The notes beneath the pieces were generated by a model. That model made no database searches, was not told where the DNA came from, and saw only the letters and a program-made list of their open reading frames with translations. This document shows, piece by piece, positions 25,364-37,735 of a stretch of 64,000 nucleotides of DNA. Positions within the stretch are counted from its first letter, which is position 1; every line of letters begins with the position of its first letter. This stretch comes from Oncomelania hupensis. Its lineage: Eukaryota; Mollusca; Gastropoda; Littorinimorpha; Pomatiopsidae. The DNA is taken from contig CM072511.1 in assembly GCA_036898135.1 (NCBI GenBank), forward strand, positions 79,585,262 to 79,649,261. Direction: 5' to 3'. The translations under genes were made by a program, and so were the position numbers.

Positions 25364-27000
25364 CTAGACAGAAATATAAAGATAAAGTAGAAGAGCAATT
25401 TACCACAGGGAATGTAAAAGAAGCATGGGAGGGTTTGAAAATAATGATGGGAAAATCATCTGGGCAGTCCAACCGACGTCGCTTGCACTCAGCTGAAGAA
25501 ATCAATGACTTGAACCGCTTCTACGCACGCTTTGATGTTAGGGATACTAGGCAAGATTGTGATTCTCTATGTGAATCCTTAGCACCGGAATGTCTTGACT
25601 TGAGTGAAGAACAAGTAGTAACATGTTTTAAAAGATTAAAACCAAATAAAGCACCAGGGCCTGATCACATTTCAGGAAGACTACTAAGAAGTTGTGCAAA
25701 TGAGCTTGGTCACATTTTTCATGTAATTTTTCAAAAGCTGTTAAATCTTCATACAATGCCTCGCTCATGGAAAACATCAACTATCATACCTATTCCCAAG
25801 TCCCCTTCTGCATCCCAACCAAATGATTTCCGACCTGTAGCCTTGACCTCAGTACTTGCAAAGTGTTTTGAATCTGTAATAAGGCAGCATCTGCTAATAG
25901 ATGTAGCCCATAGACTTGACCCCCTTCAATTTGCTTATAAAGCGTGTCGCGGAACTGATGATGCTTGTCTTGCCTTGTTCCATCTGATAGCAAAGCACCT
26001 GGACAAGTCTAAAACCTATGTTAGAATTCTGATGATTGATTTTTCCAGTGCTTTTAACTGCATGGAACCTTTTGTTTTATTAAAACGCATGGTTGATCTG
26101 GGCATCAACAACAACATTGTCCGGTTTGTGAATAGCTTTCTCCGAGATAGGCCTCAACGAGTAAGTTCTGGTGGCAGCATTTCTGATGAAATCATTGTTA
26201 ATGTAGGAGCCCCACAGGGTTGCGTTCTGTCACCTACCCTTTTCTCAATATACACAGATGAAATACGATTTAATAGCACTATCTCAGCACTGTTCAAATT
26301 TGCAGATGACATGGCACTTGTTGGACTGCTACATGATGAAGACTCACTAGCAAACTACTATGCAAACATTCACACTCTAGCCACATGGTGTACAGAGAGT
26401 TACTTAGAGCTTAATGTAAAGAAAACCAAAGAGCTGGTTTTTGATGAAAGGAAATCTGAAGCTAAATTTGTCCCAATTGTAATTGCTAATGAAGCTGTTG
26501 AGGTAACAGAAACATTCAAATACCTTGGTACAGTGCTTGATACTAAGCTAACTTTCAGTTCTAATGTAGATTTTATCTACAAACGAGCACAACAACGCCT
26601 GTATTTGCTAAGGAAACTAAAATCATTCAATGTCAGCACAAAAACACTAGGCACAGCTTACCGGAGCCTCATTGAGAGCATACTGACATACAACATAGTA
26701 TGCTGGTTTGGAAGCCTAGGAGTTAAAGATCATTCTAAACTTGCCCGTGTGGTCTGCTTAGCAGGGAAGATCATAGGCAGTGTTCAACAACCCCTAGAAG
26801 AGCTATATCATAGAGCAGTGCGCAGGAAAACAAGTCGCATTCTTTCAGACAAATCTCACCCTTTGTTTTCAGAGTTTCAATCCCTCCCCTCAGGTCGCCG
26901 GTATGTTGTACCAATGGCTAAGAAAAACAAGTTTAAAAGATCCTTCATCCCCCAAGCAGTTTCACTTTTGAATTCCAAAGCCCAATTATCCAGCATCTAA
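25334..27000 (+). pseudogene. Reverse transcriptase of the inner LINE
   Basis: A long open RT frame follows the frame change. Visible motifs are NDFRPVALTS, LDPLQFAY, MIDFSSAFN, GAPQGCVLSP, KFADDMALVG (catalytic FADD) and a C-terminal SHPLFSEFQSLPSGRR block. The RT region itself has no internal stop, so the copy is young, but 5' truncation and the A-run shift make it unlikely to move on its own. Confidence 0.85.
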
Positions 27001-28499
27001 ATTAATGTACAACTTTTAGTTCTGAGTGTGGGTGTGGATTGGTGGTGGGTGGAGGGAATAGTGTGTGCCAATGTAGAATGTGTGTGTGTGTGGGAGTGGG
27101 GGATTAGTGAGGGGGGTGGATCATCATAATTGTCAAGAATGCTTGGATGTAATTTGCTGAGTTATGACATTCTTAATTAGTAGATTGAACTTGTTCTAGT
27201 CACATAATATGTGACTTGTTATTTTAATGATCCTAACCACTGTTATGGTACTCTTAAATGTAATCTAGTTATGAGATAGGCAACCTGGTCAGTTGTGTCT
27301 TTGCTGTGTTTCTTTTTTATTTAAAAAATTCTAATGTTCTAAGCATGTTTTTACTGCATTGTATTATGTAAATGATTGTTGACTGTCTATGTATAGGTAA
27401 ATGTAGAATGTTCTAGTCATGCCTCTACCTTTTAAGCACTGCCATTATAATCATGTTTAGGCAGCGATATGTATAGTTTATGACAACACTTAACTTGTGC
27501 TGTCATTAGGTTATTGTGTGTGTGGGTGTGTGTGCGTGTGCTTTTTCTGCATGAATGTAAAATTATTAGTTATTAGTGATGTGGAATTTAGGTTGTGAAT
27601 GTCTGTATTTGATTGGAATTTAAGGTTGCTGCTGTGTCATTAGAAAAGAATGTGTCTCTGCTAGTTGTGTATATATACAATGGATATATTGCATGCTTTT
27701 TGCGGACGACGAGCCAAAGACAAATTTCTGTATGTGATGAACATCAGACAATAAAGTTATATTGTATTGTATTGTATTGTATTGTATAAACACATAAACA
27801 ATGCAATTTCCAAGGCTAATAAAATGCTCGGTATCATACGCCGATCTTTTACTTACTTGGATAGTGATACCTTAACACGCCTGTATAAATCGCATGTAAG
27901 GCCACATCTTGAATATGCGAATGCGATCTGGTTTCCTTATCTTAAGAAGCAGTCATCTGCCTTGGAGAGAGTACAAAGAAGAGCGACTCGGATGATTAAA
28001 TCGCTGAGACAATTGCCATACTCAGAGAGATTGAGAGTTTTGGATTTGCCCTCTCTGAAATTTAGAAGATTGAGAGGTGACCTAATCCAAACTTACAAGA
28101 TTTTTAATGGGATTGATAACATTGATGTTAACACTTTGTTTCAGTTGAATACTAACTCTAGAACAAGAAACTCACAGGACAATATTTTTATAAGACATTG
28201 CCGCACAAACAAAAGAAAATATTCATTCTCCTACAGGGTTGCGCCCATATGGAATAAATTGCCAGTTGATACTAAAAGAGCTAACGACCTGAACACTTTT
28301 AAAAATCTTCTGGAAAAGGTCATTTCCATACAGAAATCAAAATTTGAGTATGATGACTAATTAGCATACTATCTTTAGTATTCCCCTAACAACCGCAAAT
28401 GGAACCGGACAAGTAAAAATGCCCAAAATAAAAGGGACATTTAAAAAGCCGCGAGGCTTATACAAGTCCCTCCCAACTAAACTAAACTAAACTAAACTA

Positions 28500-28854
28500 T
28501 TATTCTGTCACCAGTTACTAAATTTATCTCAAAATTTATTGTATTTTTTCTGAAAACCACTATTTGTTACATTTAACAATATTTAGTACAAAAATAAAAT
28601 TAAAAACCATTTTGTTGAATGAGAGTAAAAATAACAAATGTGCATAATAAAAATAAAATTACATAGTCCACAGATTTAGGCCTACTTATCGCATTTCAAG
28701 TATTACCATATTTACAATATTATTTTTAACCCCAACACTACTTTCCTTTTTTAGTTATAATCATATGTACATATATTATTATTTTAATTAATGAACCATT
28801 TTACTTTTGTATATTATTTTATTTTATTTTAAGTTTAAATTGTAATTTAGATGG

Positions 28855-28915
<61 letters not shown>

Positions 28916-29690
28916 AACTAATTACAAATGTATAATTTTTATTGTATTTTAATTTATTTTGATTCATTTTTTTCTTTGGGGGGGGGGGGAGTGAGGGTGA
29001 GAGGGCGCGCGGGGGAAAGGGTGGTTGGAGGGATGTGTGTGTGGTTGGTTGTTCGTTAATTAAACAATACATCTGTTGTATATATTTATAACTGAAACAT
29101 TCTCATGCAAGATTAACAAAAATTGAAAGTCCACCTGATCGTAACAACAGCATACCAACATTGCACAGGCGTTTGTATCTGACAAGCGAGCGCCTATGCC
29201 TGTGACGCGTCTACCTTTGGTTATCTTAGAAGCGCCTGTGACATGAACCTAAAACAAAGTTGATAAATTTCGGTTGACCTCATCTTGCTTGTTGTCAATA
29301 CAGTTACGTGGATCGGCAATGCAAGGAAAAGGATGATGTTAGTATAGTAGATTCGCCTTTCGGGTCTGTTGTATATATAACAGACAAGTTTTTCAAAAAA
29401 CTTTAATGGGGAAGACGTCTGTTAAAGACAATCATGACGAATAAAATGTTGAAAATATTGCTTTATATCTATCATAAACACAATTTTTCCCTTCCGGGTA
29501 TTTGGCTCAGTTTTAGTTCTTGTTGTCTTTTTTATAAAATGCAGAATACAACAGTCAATATGTAGGCCTATATGCTTTGTGTGCATTTTAAATTACTGTT
29601 GAAGAAAACTATTCACTAGGATCATATTTGAAAAACAAATCCTCCTCCTCACAATTGTCTTCATTATAAAACTTTATATGTGTGTGATTT
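28500..29690. other. AT-rich stretch with (ATT)n microsatellite
   Basis: (TTA)n occupies about 28858-28914, and a G run followed by purine-rich sequence lies at 28978-29030. No gene is seen. Confidence 0.6.
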
Positions 29691-30225
29691 TTTTTAAAAG
29701 CTACAAGGCCATATTGTTGACCTCAACAAAAAGACGGGCCGTTCTCGAAGAAGAACCAGATCCAGATCCTGCAGATCCAGTAGTGACGCCGCCAGTGACT
29801 GTTTCCTCTCTGGGAGGCATGACAGGTTGGCCAGTTTTCACAAATGCAATGATCCGTTCAACTTTCAGTGGGACAAAACACAAGATTTTGTTATTGTGCA
29901 GAACATATAGGCCTACTTTTGTTTAGTTTGGGCAACTAGTATTTATGACGAATCAGTGTTTGATAAAAGTGCTGCACTGTGTCAATATTTATTCCTGTTC
30001 ATTTTTGGGTAGAGCGCGTCCAAAACCTTTTTCTTTCGTGTTTTTTTTTTTTTTAATAAATACTTGCATCAACATGTCAGGTAAGATGTGTGGTATAACC
30101 CGAATTGTTCACAACCATCGACAAGACACAATAACTCCTGAAATGTCTTTTGGAAGCAATCTTTTGGATGGTAGTTTACTTTGGCTCTGTTGTAGTTTAC
30201 TTTGGATCTGTTTGCTTTTTCTCAG

Positions 30226-30549
30226 AGAAGGAAACCAACACAGGCACAGGAACCAGAGCATCACCTTCAGCCACTGCACCTCATTCAGCCGCGGCCACTG
30301 CACCTCCTTCAGCCACAGCCACTGCACGCTCTTCAGCCGCTTCACCCTCTTCAGGCACTGCACCTCCTTCAGCCTATGCGCCCCTAGCAAATCCGCGTAA
30401 GCGCAGGCAGTTGTCTGAGCCACCATCGTGGTTCAAAGACTGGGCAACCGACGAAGTCCCAGAAAGACTTAGTTGAGCAACAGAAGAGGCTGGCAGATGC
30501 GCAGGCACAAGGAAATGTTCTTTTTGAGGAAATGCTGAAGAAACTATAA
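30226..30549 (+). pseudogene. PIF/Harbinger Myb/SANT-like accessory protein, C-terminal exon
   Basis: The acceptor TTGCTTTTTCTCAG ends at 30225. The exon encodes an Ala/Pro/Ser/Thr-rich repeat region, then a basic KRRQLSEPPSW block. A one-base gain in the CCC run at 30458-30460 shifts the frame, after which the downstream frame reads EQQKRLADAQAQGN and FEEMLKKL to TAA at 30547-30549. This ending is typical of the Myb-like proteins encoded beside Harbinger transposases. The transposase relic lies on the opposite strand 1.4 kb away. Confidence 0.55.
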
Positions 30550-31957
30550 AACAAGATTATGTGTGTTTCTAGGCATTGTCTGGGTCACTTCTGTTGTTTC
30601 AACATGTCCTTTAAGTGAGGTCCTGCTGTTGAAATCTTAGGTTTTTGCCATTTTTTGCTTTACCTTTCTTTTATTTTTGTATGCAGACATAAAGTTTTTG
30701 TATAGTCTTACTGTCTATATGCATAAACAACGTATTTTTGCATCATAATTCGATCATGGACTCGAAAATTTCAAAGAAGACAATATAGAATGGGTTTTGG
30801 CTACGTTTTGATGGTCCAGTTAAGAGTTTCAGTGCAAATGGTAATAATTATGAACATGACGACCATCACTAAGAGCAGTCGGGCAGCCGAGACTATGATT
30901 TTGAGCACCCAAGAAGATTTTTGAGAGCACTTGCATACAGGCACTGCTATATTCTAACACTGCATAGTGTAATTTTACGTTTTTATCACCTTGGTTTTTC
31001 GCCCCAGTTAAAACAAATGATCTTGTCGGTTATTAACAGTCTTTCAGTTGCAATCATTTTTATGTGTCCGAGTCAGAACATCTTATTGTCAGTCATTTTT
31101 TGCATGGTGTATTTGTGTGCGTTAGTGTATTTGTGTGTGTTAGTATAGTGTGTGTATGTGTCTGTGAAAAAAGAAGTAGAGACATAAGAATATCAAGTAT
31201 GATTGCTATTAAAATATGGGAAATTTACGGAACAGCTAGAAAAACTCCCCTATTTAAGTGATTAGGCCTATTTTAATTTGGGTGTATTACTTGGTGAAGT
31301 TTACGTTTTTATTTATGATCATTTTTTCATAATTGTAATGCAACTTTTATTTGATTGTCACCTGTAAAGACGCAAGTATTATCCGACTTAGTGAATGCAT
31401 CGTTGCGAACTTGGTGTAACAATTGTATGTTTTCACGTTGATTGAAATGAGGAGGCCGTTATTTTGTTGGCAGAGGCGAATGTGGTAGTCATGTTTATGA
31501 GTTGTGTGTATGTGTGTGTTGGTGTGTATACTTTTGCCAATGCGTGCATGTTATGCGTTCATGTATAGTTCTTAAAATGTGTGCAAAGTTTGTACAATCA
31601 TAAATGTTACGGGCAATGAAATGTTGCTGTTTGGGTTTCTTTTGGGAATCATCCCCTAAAGTAGAATTTAAGGAAACCGCTTCTTAGAGCTATAACTGCA
31701 AAGCAGTTGGTGTTTGCTTTGAACATTGGTACACATCACATGCATATACTACTCACAGATAAAGGATACAAGAATACAACGTTTTCATTATATTATGTCA
31801 TATTATGCAAGACATATACATAGAACAACACACCCAACACTTATTTACAACAAAAGAATTCGATAACTACAAATTCTGCACGGCTTCCACATGTCCTGAA
31901 AGGTAAGATTTCTGCTTGGTCAGTCTTGGGAAAATCCTGATTGATTGGTTGGCTTAG
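30550..31957. other. Spacer between Harbinger-like relics
   Basis: AT-rich with GT-rich patches near 31100-31160 and 31500-31530. No coding sequence is recognised. Confidence 0.4.
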
Positions 31958-32225
31958 TCAGTTGCAGCAAATATTGTGAATCGAGTTGCAGTTACTCCCA
32001 CCCAAACATGAGGCTTTAGACCGGCAAGCGTGCAATGCGCATTCTCTTGGCCTGACCACTCTCTCTGTTGCCATTATCTCGCAAACAACTGCAGCTTCAT
32101 CTCTCTCTTCCATCTCGATGTCATCAAAATCAACAACGGCGTGCATGATTATAAAGTTGTGCAACGCACAAGCTGCGAAGATAACACAGGGAATGTCTCG
32201 CACACTGCACATTTCACACTCCTAA
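31958..32225 (-). pseudogene. PIF/Harbinger transposase C-terminal relic
   Basis: The minus-strand frame reads VRDIPCVIFAACALHNFIIMH followed by an acidic stretch. The xxACxLHNF motif is the well-known C-terminal segment of HARBI1/DDE_Tnp_4 nucleases. The catalytic region is missing or scrambled upstream, where the LINE fragment begins near 32390. Confidence 0.65.
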
Positions 32226-32389
32226 AGGTAACCCATTTTGTAAAGAATGATGACAAGCGACTGGGTCCATGGTGTAGGCCACTCCCCACTCTGCCAGCGT
32301 CAATCATCGTTTTATCTTCCTGCTTGAAGCAATTCTGCGGGTATTTTGTCCACTACCGCTGAATTCCCTCTCTTCAGCTATTGCAATGC

Positions 32390-33596
32390 TGCCTCAAATT
32401 CTTCTCAGAGAATTGGGAGGATTTCTTTTTCTTCTCTGTTCTGGGGACATGCTAGAACTGATGGGTCTTTTGTTGTAAAGGTCAGAGCAATACATGTACT
32501 CTGTCTATCTATTCTTGTTCTTCTGCCGTACTTGCTTTGGATCTTGAAGACCTCGGGCTGTTTAACACCTGTCAGCCGCTTCACAGTCTGGTAGGCTTTT
32601 TGCTGTTGTTCTTGTTCAGACTGTTCCCTATTTCCTGGTTTTGATCTTCTATCCTGTCCTCCTTTGATGTGCGCATGCATTTTCGGATCTCACTGTTGAT
32701 TGTTCGGTAGGCATCAGCTCCCTGTGAGTTGTCCTTGTTCATCTCCCTTCGTTTGTTACATAAGTCCAAAAGTTCAGGTGTGGTCCACGGTTTTTTATTT
32801 GGGCGGTGCTTACTAAGGGATCTCAGTTGCGGTATCTGTCAGCAGCTGATTTGAAGGTGGTGGTCATGGTGTTGACATCTACTTCACCAGCTCCCAAAAT
32901 GAGCAGTGGTGCAAATTTCCCTCCAATTATGGCTTGGAATATTTCTGCCACCTCCGGGTCTTGCAGTTTTTCCAGGTCGAACTTCAGGCTGGTGCACTGT
33001 GCTTTGTTTACTCTTTTCAAGTGGAGTCGAAAAGACATCATCACGAGATCGAGGTCACTTCTGATGTCTGCCAATGGAAAAGTGCGTGTCTTGCCAATAT
33101 TGACGCTTAATCTGAAGCGTTTATTGACCACGATGTAGTCAATCTGGTTGTGATGCTCCCCGATGGGACTGTGCCATGTCCACCGTCTGGATTTTTTGTG
33201 GGGACCAATCGTGTTTGCCAGACCTCTGTCGTTTGTCTCGTTGATGCAATGGGGTAAACATGTGTTTCCCCAGTTGTGGTGCGCATCTTGGCCAACCTTG
33301 GCATTCCAGTCATCTTGCACTATGACGATGTCTTTCCTCGGCACTTGGTCAAGGACAGCTGGCAGATGTTCATAGAAATCCTCGACGTCCCTGTCGTCAT
33401 AGCCTGATGTTGTGGCATAGGGGATGATGGTGATGTTGAAAGGGGCTGCTGTCAGATGGATGGTAATGAGTCTACTGGAGACTGGGCGGCCACTCATTAA
33501 AGTTGCTAGAATGTCTTTGTGGACAAAGAATCCAACGTCGTGTTCGCACCAGTCATCTCTCCCGCTGAAATAAATTGTATAATATGTGTATCTCAT
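32390..33596 (-). pseudogene. RTE-type LINE, endonuclease and linker fragment
   Basis: From 33596 down, the frame encodes an apurinic-type endonuclease: RDDWCEHDVGFFVHKD, PRKDIVIVQDDWNAKVG, WTWHSPIGEHHNQIDYI. The final catalytic motif reads SDLDLV instead of SDHDLV, so the catalytic His is lost. Linker pieces continue in shifted frames (LCNKRREMN near 32760, YQTVKRLTGVKQPEV near 32600). The reverse transcriptase is absent. It probably belongs to the same family as the LINE 3' ends at 9899, 16525, 44815 and 46063. Confidence 0.8.
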
Positions 33597-33659
33597 TGAT
33601 ACCTATAATGCATCAAAGAATCATAAGTTTAATATTAATAACCTAGAAAACTAGAAGGG

Positions 33660-34200
33660 CAAAGCCCATATGATCCACAGGCTCCTTATGGAACTCTCAA
33701 TATTTAAAATGAAAATGAGTGTATAGAAAAAATCCAACAAAATGAAACGGTGGCATTATTTAAAATGCAAAGTAATACCGACGTTGATCTATCTATGCTC
33801 TTGACCTTGAGATGACATCGATCTCCGGATCCAAATACACTCATATACTATCAAATAAAGTACAGGAAAAGTTATATGAGTAAAAAAAACAACCCGGTGA
33901 CCTTGACCTTCAGTGACCTTGACCTTGGGATGACCCTGACTCTCTCGTGGTCTCTCATGCATGTCTGATCAAATAACCCAATCTTGTTGCATTCTATGTG
34001 TAAAATGAAATGCCTTTCCACTGTACGACGACCTATTTTTTATATATATTTTTTGCAAGGCCTAAAATGGCATTGACCTTCAAGATCAACGCAAAAACGG
34101 AAAATATGTGAGAGATCAATCTATCATCTCTAAATACAACAAGTTTTGAATTTTATATCTCTAATAATTTCAAGCTCCAGTCAGACCCATAAGATTTACC
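33660..34200. repeat. TGACCTTGACCTT-type repeat region
   Basis: Variants of TGACCTTGACCTT occur at about 33797, 33897, 33912 and 34075, mixed with ATCAAATAA motifs. This style is common in molluscan intergenic DNA. No gene is seen. Confidence 0.5.
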
Positions 34201-34433
34201 CGGTCACACGCTACAAAAAGTTGTACAAGCTAAAGCCCCAGACTGGTTAAATCATACAATTTGTTTCAAGCGATTTAATCTCAGGACTGCTCGCACGCAG
34301 CAACTGGTCACACGCTAACATTAATGCCACACAACAGAGTCGGAAGTTGTTTTTTTTTCCTGGGGCTCGCTCATAGACCTCTGCCTGTTCCTGTAGTGCT
34401 CTCCATTGTTGCTACGTGTTTGTTGTTAAAGCT

Positions 34434-35570
34434 ATGGCCAACAGTTCGAGTCCGAGCAGTTCGGAGGATAGTGAGAGAGAATGTTGTTTGTCATATTTAG
34501 CTGTTTTAGTCACAAGTATATCAACTAACAAGTTAGTATCTCCCTTCTATGTCTCTGTCGACGTGCGCGTACAACCGGTTGCTTCCCTTTACATGCTTTG
34601 CGCTCCATAGAGCGTCGTCGGCCTAAAATAGTTTTTTTAGAAACTTCAAAACCCAGGGGAATTATGGGTATGGAAATCATTTTCTGAAATGACGTCGGCA
34701 GGACTCTTCGCGATTGGTGCATGGCACACGAGACACACGAAAAATGGCGTCACATGAATTCGTCTAATTTGACCTCGCATGCTGCTGGAAAACAATGTAA
34801 TTTGAATTTGCTTTCAAAAATCAAAAGAGAGCGAGACCACAACAAAGTACAACGAGCCAAGGCGACGCAAACACTCAAGGCCGACAGAACAAAAAGCACA
34901 CTAACTACAAAAGGTAAGTACCCGTGACCATACAGTCAATAAAGTAGGCCTAACCACCATTGCATAATAGGATTGATCATCACCATGATTGAATTTTTCC
35001 ACCCCACCTTCCAATCGGTACGGAATCGAACATATGCTCAAATCATCATATCTTTGACAGAACTTGCATGTGCATTATACAGTGTGATTCAAGCGATAAA
35101 ATGAACTATCACATCGAAGCGACTCACGATCGCCTGCACTGAGCTCACATACATGTGTGCATGTTTCTATAAATCCATCGTGTTCTCCTCCGATAATTGA
35201 GCAAAGCCTTTGTTCACTACCAAAAATATGCAGTTCCTCTCCCAACTTTCGTTTAATTTCAGCCAGCACATCTTCGCGAGAAATGGCGACCATGACTGCA
35301 ACCGTAGCTAGTTATCAGAACAGATTTCCCAGAATTCTCTATTCTATTTTTAGGTTTGGGATACCCCCGTCTCAGCTTGTGGCTAAAACCAAGGGCAACC
35401 GCACGTCGACTGGGGGCAATACGAGATACTAACTTGTTAGTTGATATACTTGTGTTTTAGTAGCAGATGAGGAGGAAATTTCACAGAGGAGACGACATGC
35501 ATTCAGAAAGAGGTTTCTTTCCTTGATCGAGGAGACAGAATTATTAAGAAATAAAAATAAAATTCACTGA
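34434..35570 (+). pseudogene. Small ORF split by a TIR transposon
   Basis: ATG at 34434 opens a Ser-rich start (MANSSSPSSSEDSERE) that runs to the transposon at 34511. After the element and one copy of its 7-bp duplication, the frame resumes at 35462 (ADEEEISQRRRHAFRKRF) and ends at TGA 35568-35570. The two parts total 186 nt, exactly 62 codons, so the pre-insertion site was open for 61 residues. I do not recognise the product; the acidic then basic composition would suit a DNA-binding accessory protein or the N-terminus of a transposase. Confidence 0.55.
34511..35454. mobile_element. 944-bp TIR DNA transposon with 7-bp target duplication
   Basis: Perfect 32-bp terminal inverted repeats (34511-34542 and 35423-35454) start CACAAGTATATCAAC. 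The homology continues imperfectly to about 70 bp with a shared GTCGACGTGCG. The flanks are TTTTAGT at 34504-34510 and 35455-35461 (8 bp, GTTTTAGT, if the terminal G is shared). CA...TG ends with 7-8 bp duplication fit P-, hAT- or Dada-like elements but do not decide between them. Two exon-like pieces lie inside: plus-strand sequence ending at a perfect donor AAAAGGTAAGTA near 34913, and a minus-strand ATG frame from 35293 (MVAISREDVLAEIKRKLGEE). No transposase motif is recognised. Confidence 0.85.
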
Positions 35571-35677
35571 GAAGTACACAAAGTGTTAGTTGTTCACTCC
35601 TTGTATTCTACGTGCACGTTTGAATTCATTGTAATGTAAAGTTCAAAACGTATCATTTCATTAATACATTGGTGCAA

Positions 35678-35786
35678 CTAAACTATACGGCCAACAAGAC
35701 GTAACCCCCGTGCATTTAGTTCCTCCACAGTTGCCTTATTCTTCTCGCAATCTTTCCGCCTGCAAAACTGTTTCCATACTGTGCAC
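35678..35786 (-). CDS. Candidate last exon, unrecognised Cys/Lys-rich protein
   Basis: The acceptor GACTTTTTCAG is followed in phase 1 by CTVWKQFCRRKDCEKN and VEELNARGLRLVG, then TAG. Composition and splice signal look coding. No partner exon was found. Confidence 0.3.
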
Positions 35787-35799
35787 CTGAAAAAGTCAA

Positions 35800-36950
35800 T
35801 TGCACTACATTACACTGCCCACGGAATGAATTAACACGAAACAATTACACACAAAACAAATTTGGAAAACACATAATCTATTAACTGGCGGGCCTACACG
35901 CATCACGTCTCATATTACAAAACACGTCTGCTCTCGCTTGAAAACTCGACTGAATTCTAAATCTAAATAGTTTACCATAATTTTGCATACAAAAATGTAC
36001 CGAAAGCTGAAAACATTTATGTAATAAAATTGTTTCTATTCCATTTCCAATTCTTTCCTGAAAAATCAGTTAGATCTGTACTGCGTCTGTACCGGTTTAG
36101 GTCTGATCAAAAGATCTGTAGCTTGTTTATTCAGGAATTGTAGAATAGGCCTGATCAAAAAGAACAGTTTTAGAGACCCTTCAATGACCAGACCATCAAG
36201 AACATTGGAACCGGCAACAATACAAGTCTGTGATGTCTAATCATAACCGACGACTCTACTCTGCACTGAATCTCTCGTTCAAGACACGTTCATACACTGT
36301 GTTAAAACCCTTGTTATCAATGGATTTTCAGAAGAACAATCATCAGGGTTTACATTGGTTTGTCCTTTGGATACCGGTGAAACTTTTCTTTGCAGACAAA
36401 ATTATCTCGGGAGCTGTGGCAGTTGTTTACGCTACAATATTCCCCGCCCTTGCGCGATTTTGTCTTCTTGGACGCCATGTATTTATTGTCGATCACGGAG
36501 CAAGGGAAAGTCATTCAGCCGAAAAGTTTTAGAACTGACGGACGGAATTTTTGTTTTAATGACTTAAAAAAACAACAACAAAAAACAAAAAAAAAACACA
36601 ACTATTTAGGACTCATCTCGCACAGATTTGTCAAAAATCTGGAGTAAAGAAAAATTGGGTTGGGGTGTGAGGGTACTCGATCAGTTATCTCTCTTGATTG
36701 AGTCTGTGGGCATGTAGAAACGACGTTCTGATGACACACACATAAAACTCCACATGGTTTCTTCTGACTTTTTTTTTTTTTTTGAAGGTTGTACTATTTT
36801 GACGTCAAATTAGCGCTCCGTTGAGTTAGAGCTGTTTTAGCATTATGGTTAGGTTTAGGGTTAGGGTTAGCTTCAAAATTGGAAAATGTCAAAATAATGT
36901 CAAAGAAATGGAAAGTGTGTCAAAATAATCCCTGGTTTTTTTAACTGTGT
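35800..36950. other. Stretch without recognisable gene
   Basis: AT-rich with A and T runs (36560-36600, 36770-36785) and a few TTAGGG-like units at 36845-36870. No coding sequence is supported. Confidence 0.4.
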
Positions 36951-36951
36951 G

Positions 36952-37157
<206 letters not shown>

Positions 37158-37725
37158 TTACATTACATTACATTATTATTGCTTTAGGTCCAGCGGACTC
37201 TTCCGAGCCAAATCAGGACCGAACAACCCCCAATCCGCATAAAAGATCTGCTGAAACAACCCTAGTGGTAAAACTGAAAGCTCTCCACCAGCCAGTCACT
37301 TTACAATAAAGACATCCCACGCAGGGGACGGCTGAGGCTTCACCCCAACTTATCGAACCCCCGTTTACAAAAAAAAGAAGAATTCAAACATCATTATAAA
37401 TTATCAACAAAACACATACATATAAAATGCCTACATTGCTAAATAATAACATCATAGGAAGCCCTAGTGACCACCTGGCAGAAAGCGTCCAATATTTCCA
37501 AGCCGATCCAACAGACCTCAGACACAAATAAGGAGTCTTGTCCCGGAAGAGTTTTCAAGAAAAAAGGTAGGAGACTGGTCTAGAGAAGAAGACGATAGTA
37601 TAGCAGATTGATAGAACAGAGCAGGAATGAGAAAGAGCAAATGAGAAAGACAGCGACAGTGGGAATTTAAAGCACTAAAGTGGGGATACTATTTATACTG
37701 AAATCCCCGGCACTCCAACGGGGGT
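37158..37725 (-). mobile_element. Non-autonomous retroposon, copy F
   Basis: The 568-bp copy is flanked by the 10-bp duplication CGCACACACA (37148-37157, 37726-37735). Its minus-strand 5' end coincides with that of copy C at the CCCC...GGGGG hairpin, which defines the unit's natural start. The 3' tail is (TAATG)n. Its minus-strand frame is broken by an insertion near 37345. Confidence 0.8.
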
Positions 37726-37735
37726 CGCACACACA

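Larger units (their letters stand above)
24878..27785 (+). mobile_element. CR1-group (Rex1/Babar-like) LINE inserted in another LINE
   Basis: The 2,908-bp element is flanked by the 6-bp duplication ATAAAC (24872-24877 and 27786-27791). It begins within the endonuclease domain (5' truncated), runs through RT, has a 760-bp 3' UTR and ends CAGACAATAAAGTTAT followed by (ATTGT)n. The Rex1/Babar label comes from resemblance of the RT and C-terminus to fish elements and is tentative. Confidence 0.85.
24285..28499 (+). mobile_element. 5'-truncated CR1/L2-like LINE, split by another LINE
   Basis: The left part (24285-24871) encodes the RT palm: LDFRKAFDSVPH, GIPQGSILGP and FADDTKLY. The right part (27792-28360) continues in frame with a typical C-terminus (SHVRPHLEYA, RVQRRATRMI, RVLDLPSLKFRR), ending at TAA near 28358. 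The 3' end is an (ACTAA)n tail at 28475-28499. Removing the insertion and one ATAAAC copy restores continuity across the junction. One stop and a frame change near 24815-24830 are independent damage. Confidence 0.85.

Noticed and set aside
36845..36870. TTAGGG-like units suggesting interstitial telomere sequence
   Set aside because: Only about three imperfect units, too few to separate from chance.
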